Part shown: positions 6,875 through 12,892 of the stretch, piece by piece
How the letters are laid out: each line of letters opens with the position of its first letter
How positions within the stretch are numbered: position 1 is the stretch's first letter
Origin: Candidatus Taylorbacteria bacterium RIFCSPHIGHO2_02_FULL_46_13
Lineage (GTDB): Bacteria > Patescibacteriota > Minisyncoccia > Phycocordibacterales > DSPV01
Direction: 5' to 3'
NCBI GenBank assembly: GCA_001821015.1
Contig: MHRQ01000024.1
Location: 1 to 20,480, forward strand
DNA: 20,480 bases
The notes under the pieces: generated by a model
What the model saw: the letters and a program-made list of their open reading frames with translations, nothing else
Databases searched by the model: none
Told to the model about the DNA's origin: nothing
Program-made: the position numbers and the translations under genes

Positions 6875-7747
6875 ATGGTGAATTTTTACGCAGGTCCTCG
6901 GCCGCATTTTTCTCGACTGGCGCGCCGCCGCCGTGAGAAATATTTGTTGTATATATTACTTGGTGTGCTCGGTGTTCTCACGGGGGTACTCCTGGTCGGG
7001 TATTTTTCGCAAAATCCTAAATTATTGATTGGACAGGTAACGGTGGCGGGGAATCAACTCGTTTCAACGGAGGAAATTGTCACAGAAACGAACTCGGTTT
7101 TAGAGGGAAAGTTCTTTTGGTTATTTCCGAGGCGAAATATGTATCTTTTTCCTAAGCAGAAGCTGGTGGAGAATCTGGAGGAAACATTCCCTGCATTGCG
7201 TGAGGTGGTTTTAAACAGGCCGTCATTAGGCACTCGGATGCTTTTAATCTCGGTTCGTGAGCGCACCCCGCATGCGCTTTGGTGCAATACAACTTCCTCG
7301 GCTTCCGATGTGCCGACAGCGAGTTTCTGCTATTTTCTTGATACAGATGGCTTACTATTCTCACCAGCGCCAGATTTTTCCTCAGGCGGAGCATACCTAC
7401 GCTTTGTAGGCAACCCCGCATCTTCAACCCCGCCGAGTCTCGGCAGTCATTTGTTCCCAACGGATCGCTTTCAAGAGATTTCATTTTTTATGCAGTCGCT
7501 CCCTTCGTTGGGGTTAGTACCGCAGACAGTGACGATAAAACAGGTTCCCGGAGATGAGATTGATTTCACTATCGGTCTTACAGGAGGGGTAAGGATATTG
7601 ATCAGCGGTGCACGGCGTCTTGAGAGTACGCTTAGTGACATGAGTGCGTTTTTTAATGATCCAGAGATTGCCACGTCAAACGGAGAATTTCTGGACCATA
7701 TCCAATACATTGATTTTCGCTCTGCAGGTAAGGTGTACTACAAGTAA
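6875..7747 (+). CDS. ftsQ: FtsQ/DivIB-like cell-division protein with POTRA domain
   Basis: The 290-residue protein has a basic N-terminus (RLARRRREK), one membrane helix at about 23-45, and an extracytoplasmic POTRA-like domain at about 50-120 (LLIGQVTVAGNQLVSTEEIV ... FPALREVVLNRPSLGTRMLLISVRERTP). The later half contains DTDGLLF, the usual strand turn of FtsQ proteins. FtsQ joins FtsB and FtsL to the divisome. I prefer the ATG at 6875 (MVNFYAGPRPHF) because the frame upstream, open to 6752, only reads through the mobile element. No Shine-Dalgarno sequence precedes it, so the insertion may have removed the original leader. The gene name is by family resemblance; no mur or fts neighbours are here to support it. 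Confidence 0.7.
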   Translation: MVNFYAGPRPHFSRLARRRREKYLLYILLGVLGVLTGVLLVGYFSQNPKLLIGQVTVAGNQLVSTEEIVTETNSVLEGKFFWLFPRRNMYLFPKQKLVENLEETFPALREVVLNRPSLGTRMLLISVRERTPHALWCNTTSSASDVPTASFCYFLDTDGLLFSPAPDFSSGGAYLRFVGNPASSTPPSLGSHLFPTDRFQEISFFMQSLPSLGLVPQTVTIKQVPGDEIDFTIGLTGGVRILISGARRLESTLSDMSAFFNDPEIATSNGEFLDHIQYIDFRSAGKVYYK

Positions 7748-7757
7748 AAGTCGCTCC

Positions 7758-7975
7758 CCCTCTCTTTTGCAGAGCAAAATGCTTCGGCAATCAAAATGCA
7801 TAGTTGGTTCGTAACGTCCAGCACCACTTTTACCAAATGAGAGAATGAACATTTTTTTTGAGTGTATTGCGCAATTTCCGGTTGTCGGAAAGTACTATTG
7901 AGTGAAAGTGGTGCTGGGCTACTCGCCTCCTTGCATTTGTTATTACCTCTCGCAACGCTCTGGTAAAAGAGAGGG
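7758..7975. repeat. 218-bp imperfect inverted-repeat element
   Basis: The outer arms CCCTCTCTTTT (7758-7768) and AAAAGAGAGGG (7965-7975) are perfect, as are the inner arms CCAGCACCACTTT (7818-7830) and AAAGTGGTGCTGG (7905-7917). Between them the two halves still align over about 75 bases (for example AGAGC and AAATGCA in both). The middle has no coding frame. The whole stretch between the FtsQ-like gene and the promoter at 8036 is thus a palindromic insertion, probably a second MITE type, without recognisable target duplication. Confidence 0.7.
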
Positions 7976-8035
7976 CTCGCTTAAAGTTCTAATATTGACT
8001 CTATGCAATGTTTTTTAAGATATACACCTTATTCG

Positions 8036-8064
8036 TTTTAGGCTCAAAACAATCACGGTATACT
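8036..8064 (+). promoter_or_regulatory. promoter of the 8071-10941 unit, leaderless geometry
   Basis: TATACT at 8059-8064 is a good -10 box; TTTTAG at 8036-8041, 17 bases upstream, is a weak -35 box. RNA would begin about 7 bases after the -10 box, at the A of the ATG at 8071. An alternative start further upstream uses TTGACT at 7995-8000. Confidence 0.45.
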
Positions 8065-8070
8065 ATATAC

Positions 8071-8463
8071 ATGAGTTATTTCTTGATTATTCCGAGTTAT
8101 GTGTATTGGCACTATACCGAAGCGCTTCGTGACATCGCTCGGGTCTGGACTAATTTTCTGTGGTTTCTGTACAACTTTTTTTCTGTTTCCTTACTTACAC
8201 GAACACTCTTTGCCCCGTGGCAGAGGATTAGCGAGAAGAGGACTCGCACGGGCCTCCATATGGAAGATATCGCTGAAGTCGTTGTGACAAATACCATCAT
8301 GCGCGCGGTCGGAGCATTACTTCGCTTTATACTGATTGTGGTTGGAGTACTATCGGTACTCATCGCGTTTTGGGCTGGTCTCTTATTTTATGTTCTGTGG
8401 ATTTTGTTGCCGGCACTTATTCCTGTCTCATTTTTCTATGGGTTATCAATATTCGTCAGTTGA
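8071..8463 (+). CDS. small multi-pass membrane protein upstream of the Clp-like ATPase
   Basis: This 130-residue protein begins MSYFLIIPSYVYWHYTEALR, has an aromatic amphipathic region (FLWFLYNFFSVSLL, about 25-38), a polar loop and a long hydrophobic C-terminal part (about 82-128) able to form two membrane helices. I chose the ATG at 8071 rather than 8008 because a -10 box lies 6 bases upstream and the earlier in-frame start would be inside that promoter. No named family is recognised. It is 3 bases upstream of the membrane-anchored Clp-like ATPase, so the two are co-transcribed and probably work in one membrane complex; this is inference from order and spacing. Confidence 0.7.
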   Translation: MSYFLIIPSYVYWHYTEALRDIARVWTNFLWFLYNFFSVSLLTRTLFAPWQRISEKRTRTGLHMEDIAEVVVTNTIMRAVGALLRFILIVVGVLSVLIAFWAGLLFYVLWILLPALIPVSFFYGLSIFVS

Positions 8464-8466
8464 TGT

Positions 8467-10941
8467 ATGACATACTGGGAGCTCACACAGACGGTAAAGA
8501 GTTTTTATCCGGCGATAGCACTGGATAATACATTCCCTCGAGCCTTGCGTGAGCGGACGTTCACTTTGTTGTGGATTCTTTCTCTACTCTCCGGTGTCAC
8601 AGGGTCACTGTCTTTGCTCCCTGCCGTTGAGGATTTTCTCACCTCCTTGTTTATACAGGCGCCGCTTATCATACATTTAGGTGCTGGTGTTTGTTTTTTA
8701 CTATTACCCTTTGCGACGCTCGTGTTCATGCTCAATTCGTTTATTAATTCTTTTTATTTCCGAGGGTTTGACCATGTGCAAGTTCTTGCCGAGCGCTCAC
8801 CGTCTGATAAGCCCCGAGTGAGTTTTGAAGTTGCCGCGTTTTGCTTTGGAGCAGACACAAGAGACATCACCGGGGCTTTTCTTCGTTTCTCCTACGGTCA
8901 ATTGATGCTGGTACGTGCAGGACTTGAGGCAATCGAGCTTCAACAATTCTTGGCGCACCGGACGACTCAACTCTCCAGTGAACAATTTACGGTAACTCCG
9001 GCGAGTTCCGATGCACTGCGCGTATTTGATCTGGCGATGGCAGTGTTTCATCAGGATAAGGAGCTTGCTGACTTTTTATTTAAGCGAGGCGTACAGGAGA
9101 AAAATCTCTTGGAGGCGGCTCAGTGGGTATCGCGGGATATGCTCGCGTACAAAAAACATGTGCGCTGGTGGTCACGCGATAACCTTGGTCGCATTGAGGG
9201 AATCGGCACCGACTGGTCCTATGGCACTGCGTTTCGTCTTAAGCGTTACGCGCACGAACTGACGGCTGACCGTCTTGCGCCATTCTCCTCAAAGCCAAGC
9301 TATATTAAAAATGATGAGGGGCGTTTGGAAGCCTCGCTTTCAAAAGCGAGGGAAGCTAACGCGATTTTAGTGGGGGAGGATGGGGGAAGTAAGATGGAAG
9401 TTTTGCGCGCGTTTGGAGCACGGGTTCAGGATGGAAGCGTTTTTCCGGCTTTGGTACACAAGAAAGTATATCTGTTTAATGCCAGTCGTCTTATTTCCGA
9501 CGCGGGAGAAAAGACTAAGTTTGAACATGAATTTATAAAATTGTTGGACGAAGTTGCCGCCGCGGGCAATTGCATTATGGTGATTGAAGACTTCCCTGCA
9601 TTTATAGAAAGTGTTTCTCATATAGGCTCCAGCGCCGTGGGTCTTGTATCACCCTATCTTGACGGCTCGGCGATTCAATTTATTTGCCTTTCAAGCCCCA
9701 CTCCGTTTCATCAAGTGATTGAGCCCGACGGAATATTACTCGCTAAATTTGACACCATTATTCTTGAGGCGGGTGAATCAGCAGACCTTACGCAGACCTT
9801 GCAGGATGCCGCGTCTGGTATAGAGGCGCAACAGGGAATCTCTATTCCTCAGCCCACACTCACGCTTATTGGCGAGAGTGCTGATCGCTATATCACGGAG
9901 GGTATGATGCCGGACAAGGCCATTGATCTTTTGTATGAACTTGCCGCAAAGGCGGGACAGGAGAAAAAGAAACGCATCGGCCGCGGTGATGTGCTTGAAT
10001 TTGTAAAAGCAAAGACAGGCATTCCGACGGGTATCGTTACGGGTGTGGAAAAAGAAAAGCTCGTGAATCTTGAGACACTTTTGCACCAGCGGGTTATCGG
10101 TCAAGATGAAGCTGTCAATGCGATTGCGGGCGCTATGCGTCGCTCGCGTGCCGGTGTTGGTAGCCCTAACCGCCCGATGGGGTCGTTCCTCTTTATGGGG
10201 CCGACCGGAGTGGGGAAGACCGAGACGACGAAAGCTTTGGCGCAAGCCTTCTTCGGAGATGAGAATCATATTTTGCGTTTGGATATGTCCGAGTACACAT
10301 CGGCTGACGCCTTAAGCAAGCTCATCGGGTCGTTTACCTCCAATGCGCCCGGGGTGCTGACGTCAATGCTACGGGAGCGGCCGTATGGAGTGTTGTTGTT
10401 AGATGAGTTTGAGAAGACCACGAAAGAAGTGCTGGATCTTTTCCTGCAGATTCTTGATGAAGGAATCTTTTCGGATATGCACGGCAAGCGAGTTAATGTG
10501 CGCAATACCATCATCATTGCAACTTCAAATGCTGGTAGTGACATCATCTATGAAGCCGTGAAAAACGGTGAGAATTTAGGCGCTAAAAAAAGTCAGATTA
10601 TTGATGCAGTTATTTCGCAAGGGATATTTCGTCCGGAACTGCTCAACCGTTTTGATGGGGTCATTCTCTTCCAGCCGATAGATGAAAAGAATCTACGAGC
10701 AATCGCGCGCTTGATGTTGGAGCGTTTTCGCTCGCGCATTAAAACTCGCGGTATTGATTTGGAGGTTACCGATGATCTGGTGAATTACCTCATGAAATTT
10801 GGAAGCGATCCAAAATTCGGCGCGCGTCCCATGAACCGCGCCGTACAGGATGTGGTAGAGCAAAAAATTGCCGATAAAATTATCAAAGGCCAAATTCAGC
10901 CCGGTGAGAAGATTGTTCTCACAGCGACTGATCTTTTTTGA
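8467..10941 (+). CDS. membrane-anchored ClpA/ClpB-like AAA+ ATPase with degenerate first ATPase domain
   Basis: This 824-residue protein resembles the Clp/Hsp100 unfoldases. Two hydrophobic segments in the first 95 residues (around 35-50 and 70-90) should anchor it in the membrane, which ClpA/ClpB/ClpC lack. A Clp-N-like helical region follows. The D1 nucleotide site is degenerate: at 303-310 the P-loop reads GEDGGSKM, and the Walker B position reads IMVIEDF. The D2 site is intact: Walker A GPTGVGKT (578-585), Walker B LLLDEFEK (Asp646, Glu647), sensor ATSNAG and the sensor-2 motif GARPMNRAVQ. The D2 domain should therefore supply the ATPase activity. No ClpP gene is in the window and no ClpP-binding IGF-type loop was recognised, so whether it feeds a protease is open. 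Confidence 0.85.
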   Translation: MTYWELTQTVKSFYPAIALDNTFPRALRERTFTLLWILSLLSGVTGSLSLLPAVEDFLTSLFIQAPLIIHLGAGVCFLLLPFATLVFMLNSFINSFYFRGFDHVQVLAERSPSDKPRVSFEVAAFCFGADTRDITGAFLRFSYGQLMLVRAGLEAIELQQFLAHRTTQLSSEQFTVTPASSDALRVFDLAMAVFHQDKELADFLFKRGVQEKNLLEAAQWVSRDMLAYKKHVRWWSRDNLGRIEGIGTDWSYGTAFRLKRYAHELTADRLAPFSSKPSYIKNDEGRLEASLSKAREANAILVGEDGGSKMEVLRAFGARVQDGSVFPALVHKKVYLFNASRLISDAGEKTKFEHEFIKLLDEVAAAGNCIMVIEDFPAFIESVSHIGSSAVGLVSPYLDGSAIQFICLSSPTPFHQVIEPDGILLAKFDTIILEAGESADLTQTLQDAASGIEAQQGISIPQPTLTLIGESADRYITEGMMPDKAIDLLYELAAKAGQEKKKRIGRGDVLEFVKAKTGIPTGIVTGVEKEKLVNLETLLHQRVIGQDEAVNAIAGAMRRSRAGVGSPNRPMGSFLFMGPTGVGKTETTKALAQAFFGDENHILRLDMSEYTSADALSKLIGSFTSNAPGVLTSMLRERPYGVLLLDEFEKTTKEVLDLFLQILDEGIFSDMHGKRVNVRNTIIIATSNAGSDIIYEAVKNGENLGAKKSQIIDAVISQGIFRPELLNRFDGVILFQPIDEKNLRAIARLMLERFRSRIKTRGIDLEVTDDLVNYLMKFGSDPKFGARPMNRAVQDVVEQKIADKIIKGQIQPGEKIVLTATDLF

Positions 10942-10952
10942 CTCGGTATTAG

Positions 10953-11002
10953 ATTTTGGCGTTGCGGAGTTTTACTCCGCGCGCAATGCGCGGAGCCAAA
11001 AT
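10953..11002. terminator. cruciform/terminator-like structure after the Clp-like gene
   Basis: ATTTTGGC at 10953-10960 is the inverse of GCCAAAAT at 10995-11002. Between them are two nested hairpins, GCGGAGT/ACTCCGC and CGCGCA/TGCGCG. There is no T run on the plus strand, so it is not a classic terminator; it may be a RNA 3'-end stabiliser for the upstream operon. Confidence 0.5.
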
Positions 11003-11011
11003 TCAGCGGGC

Positions 11012-11042
11012 TTGACAGACAATTCTTGGTAAGTAATATAAT
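11012..11042 (+). promoter_or_regulatory. strong promoter of the leader peptide/attenuator unit
   Basis: TTGACA at 11012-11017 is a perfect -35 box. The -10 box is TAATAT (11034-11039, 16-base spacer) or TATAAT (11037-11042, 19-base spacer). RNA would begin near 11046-11050, at or just before the ATG of the leader peptide. Confidence 0.75.
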
Positions 11043-11049
11043 CTAATAC

Positions 11050-11121
11050 ATGAATCGGAAATTTTTCAGCTTTCATTTCTTCTTTTGGGGACTCCCGCCC
11101 AGAGCCGATTCTTGCTGTTAA
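11050..11121 (+). CDS. candidate Phe-rich leader peptide (23 residues)
   Basis: The frame starts MNRKFFSFHFFFWGLPP and ends in CC before TAA. Codons 5-12 contain six Phe, then a Trp. This resembles the Phe-rich leader peptides of enterobacterial pheA and pheST (pheL and pheM), which sense charged tRNA-Phe. It is the first ATG after a strong promoter, probably translated as a leaderless message, and is followed within 16 bases by a terminator whose first arm can pair with the last part of the peptide's own coding sequence. Peptide composition alone could be chance in a T-rich stretch; the combination with promoter and alternative hairpins is what supports the call. No Phe-related gene is seen downstream. 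Confidence 0.55.
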   Translation: MNRKFFSFHFFFWGLPPRADSCC

Positions 11122-11166
11122 GACTTCTTTGACATCAAAAACGGGCTCTGGGCAGAGTCCGTTTTT
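11097..11166 (+). promoter_or_regulatory. candidate transcription attenuator (antiterminator versus terminator)
   Basis: Two mutually exclusive pairings are visible. In the terminator, 11137-11148 (AAAAACGGGCTC) pairs with 11155-11166 (GAGTCCGTTTTT): 12 pairs including one G-U, ending in the T run. In the antiterminator, GCCCAGAGCC at 11097-11106 pairs perfectly with GGCTCTGGGC at 11144-11153, which takes the first terminator arm and the loop. The antiterminator arm lies inside the leader peptide frame, 12 bases after the Phe codons, so ribosome position could choose between the two folds. Confidence 0.6.
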
Positions 11167-11235
11167 AGTTGTTCTTTTCGCACCTCGTGTGAGGATGGCG
11201 AATCCAGTTCTTCAACACAAACCAAAAAATATTGT

Positions 11236-11469
11236 ATGAGCATAAAACAAGCCAACGGAATCAAACGCGGTGACGTTGTTACCCTTACGACAGAATTCAA
11301 GACCGGCAGTACTCACCCAAAGGAGAAGGTGCGAATTTATCCGGCGGGAACACGAGGTGTTGTATTGGGTCGTGATTTCGCGTTACTCAAGGTTACAATG
11401 GAAGATCCTCATGGATTAGATTACAAAGAGAAAGTCATTAATGTGCATAAAAGCTCTGTGAAGGTCTAA
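11236..11469 (+). CDS. hypothetical 77-residue protein, possible SH3/KOW-like barrel
   Basis: The protein reads as a short all-beta domain: a strand with RGDVVTLTTEF, a loop with Pro and Lys, YPAGTRGVVLGRDFALLKVTM, and a C-terminal VINVHKSSVKV. The G-x-V-x-x-x-x-x-x-V pattern around GTRGVVLG is typical of small SH3- or KOW-like barrels, but no family is named with confidence. It is the only gene between the candidate attenuator at 11097-11166 and the terminator at 11476, so it is the gene the attenuator would control. A 14-codon frame with GAGG just before its ATG (11195-11239) overlaps this start as ATGA and may help translation. Confidence 0.7.
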   Translation: MSIKQANGIKRGDVVTLTTEFKTGSTHPKEKVRIYPAGTRGVVLGRDFALLKVTMEDPHGLDYKEKVINVHKSSVKV

Positions 11470-11475
11470 ATTTGG

Positions 11476-11505
11476 AAAGACCAGCGACATGTCGCTGGTC
11501 TTTTT
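11476..11505 (+). terminator. intrinsic terminator after the 77-residue gene
   Basis: The arms AAAGACCAGCGACA (11476-11489) and TGTCGCTGGTCTTT (11490-11503) are perfect inverse complements, followed by TT. A near-loopless palindrome of 28 bases; the physical loop would open at the CATG centre. Confidence 0.9.
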
Positions 11506-11509
11506 ACAT

Positions 11510-11538
11510 AAAAAACCGCGCAATTGCTCGCGCGGTTT
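11510..11538 (-). terminator. intrinsic terminator for the minus-strand gene 12544-11573
   Basis: On the minus strand AAACCGCGC (11538-11530) pairs with GCGCGGTTT (11521-11513), followed by T to 11510. It is back to back with the plus-strand terminator at 11476-11505. Confidence 0.85.
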
Positions 11539-11572
11539 GCATCGCATAATACAACCAACCGAAAGGCTTTAG

Positions 11573-12544
11573 TTATGTGCCGTTTGCACCATTGCCTTGG
11601 GAATGTATGTTTCTATAGTTTCCATAGCACCGGCGATTGCAAAAAACGGTGTTTTTTTGCGGGTGCTTACGCTTTTCCATTTCTACGTACCATTTTGGCC
11701 GGTAGATCGTGCCGTTGCAAAAGCTACAGGTAAGCGCCACCATTTCCGCATGTGCCATTTGTGCCCTTTTATCAACTTTCACTTTGTCACAGACGGTTTG
11801 TATTCTCCCCAATGTGAGGCAAAGTTTTGCCGCAAGCAAGGGCTGATTGTCCTCCTGCGTCAGTAAGGGCTTTTTCAAGGTATGCTTTGTCGGCAAATTC
11901 GGGGTGGTTAATCCTTGAGGCATACCACAGCGGAGTGCGATGACGGGCATCTGCCGTAAGGTTCATATCAGCTGTGAGCTGTCGAGCGCGCTCTCGCGTG
12001 ATGGGGAGGTTTTTCTCCCTGAGATGATATCAGTCAATGTTTTTCCGCCCTTCGTGAGAGAGTAACGCAGATTTGCTTTAGTACCAAGCGCGGTTGGTGT
12101 GATTTTTCTCGATGAGAGACGATCTCCGTTACCTCTCTTGTGTTTCAGGCCCATTGAGATGCGCATAGTCATAAGCGCGACCCTGGTGAGACCGAATAGT
12201 AGTCCCATAGCGCTGTCTTCTTCTGAGAGCCAATGTTTTCGAATGTAGTTTACAGCCAGGGCTCTGCGTTCATTCTTTACTGCATCTACTGCGCAGTTTC
12301 GAATGGATGCTATTTGCTGGTTAGACAGAGCTAGATTCTTTCCGATAAATGTTTTATCGGCGTCGTTCAGTTCTGGCCTGACTCCCGTACCAGATCCATT
12401 GCGGTGACGGTGTGCATACTCTACTATGTTGAGTCCTTTTCGTACGATTTTTCGCAGTAAGTTTTTATTGGAGGTCCGTTTTTCCCGAGCCAACTTCATC
12501 AGACGTCCTGATTGGTAGGCATTGAGCCGGATTGTTACTTTCAT
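11573..12544 (-). pseudogene. frameshifted DNA-binding protein with HTH segments and a C4 zinc motif
   Basis: The 5' frame (12544-11963, 193 codons) begins with a ribbon-helix-helix-like segment (MKVTIRLNAYQSGRLMKLAR) and helix-turn-helix-like stretches (LALSNQQIASIRNCAVDAVK; LLFGLTRVALMTMRISMGLK). The 3' frame (11950-11573) holds VTL-type HTH text (LTLGRIQTVCDKVKVDK) and a zinc motif CSFC ... CNRRC. Both are in one frame, split by a TGA at 11963. Between about 12015 and 11850 a different frame carries the protein-like text RTPLWYASRINHPEFADKAY and joins both sides. Two compensating indels therefore restore one protein of about 320 residues. Similar repeated HTH plus zinc layouts occur in homing-endonuclease-associated DNA-binding proteins. 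Promoter (12574-12602), ribosome-binding site (AGAAAGGGA) and terminator (11510-11538) are intact, so decay is recent or the indels are sequence errors. Confidence 0.6.
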
Positions 12545-12573
12545 ACTATCCCTTTCTTTTTTTGGTGTGCAAT

Positions 12574-12602
12574 TTTATATGCCCGTGTGTACGGTTTGAC
12601 AA
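12574..12602 (-). promoter_or_regulatory. promoter of the 12544-11573 gene
   Basis: On the minus strand TTGTCA (12602-12597), a 17-base spacer, then TATAAA (12579-12574). AGAAAGGGA precedes the ATG at 12544. The -35 box overlaps the -35 box of the divergent plus-strand promoter at 12596. Confidence 0.7.
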
Positions 12603-12626
12603 GGTGTTCTCGTGGTAGATTACGAT
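12596..12626 (+). promoter_or_regulatory. probable ancestral dus promoter
   Basis: TTGACA at 12596-12601 is a perfect -35 box; candidate -10 boxes are ATTACG (12619-12624, 17-base spacer) or TACGAT (12621-12626, 19-base spacer), both weak. It would transcribe toward the truncated dus start at 12674. Confidence 0.4.
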
Positions 12627-12673
12627 ACCACATTGAATTGGTCAATTCTGTTAAAAATCGTTACACTGCATCT

Positions 12674-12735
12674 GTGGGGAATTTTTGGCAAAAACTCAAA
12701 AGACCTATTATGGCATTAGCCCCGACTTGCCCGAA
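12674..12735 (+). pseudogene. truncated duplicate of the dus 5' end
   Basis: From a GTG at 12674 the frame reads VGNFWQKLKRPIMALAP, then loses similarity (TCPNTNFG) at the border of the inverted-repeat element. The intact dus at 12893 begins MVSFWNNLPRPFFALAPLAD, so the two N-termini align residue by residue up to ALAP. The DNA of the two copies differs at many positions but keeps GCxTTAGCCCCG and CTTGC at the junction. This is either the old 5' end of dus, separated from its body by an insertion that brought a new 5' end, or the remnant of a second dus gene. Confidence 0.6.
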
Positions 12736-12859
12736 CACTAACTTTGGCATCGTTGCTAGCATGTTTTTTGTGTCCTGCCCACATTTTCTATATCATTGCC
12801 CAAACCAGTGTTTTGTAACTTATAATGGATTAGCAACAAAAACAATGCCAAAGTTAGTG
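12736..12859. mobile_element. 124-bp inverted-repeat element between the dus fragment and dus
   Basis: CACTAACTTTGGCAT at 12736-12750 is the exact inverse of ATGCCAAAGTTAGTG at 12845-12859, and TTGCTA/TAGCAA just inside extends the match with a small gap (left 12753-12758, right 12831-12836). The interior of about 95 bases has no clear gene. It carries a promoter-like TTGCCC ... TATAAT directed at dus. No target duplication is clear. It sits exactly where the truncated dus frame loses similarity. Confidence 0.65.
12796..12826 (+). promoter_or_regulatory. promoter-like sequence inside the element, directed at dus
   Basis: TATAAT at 12821-12826 is a perfect -10 box. The best -35 candidate is TTGCCC at 12796-12801 with a long 19-base spacer. 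The RNA would start about 60 bases before the dus ATG. Confidence 0.4.
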
Positions 12860-12892
12860 CATGGGTGTGCTCTATGATATTTTTTAAACACC

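Noticed and set aside
8008..8070. Earlier in-frame start of the 8071 membrane protein
   Set aside because: The added 21 codons contain the -10 box TATACT and have no ribosome-binding site.
10266..10547. Minus-strand frame inside the Clp-like gene
   Set aside because: It is the antisense of the conserved D2 domain and has no independent signals.
12512..12877. 121-codon plus-strand open frame before dus
   Set aside because: It overlaps the minus-strand gene start and runs through the dus fragment and the inverted-repeat element. Only the dus-like part (12674-12724) has any meaning.
12776..12877. Possible decayed GIY-YIG frame inside the 12736-12859 element (NGLATKTMPKLVHG)
   Set aside because: The similarity to the middle of GIY-YIG domains is short, and MPKLV is encoded by the terminal repeat itself, so chance cannot be excluded.
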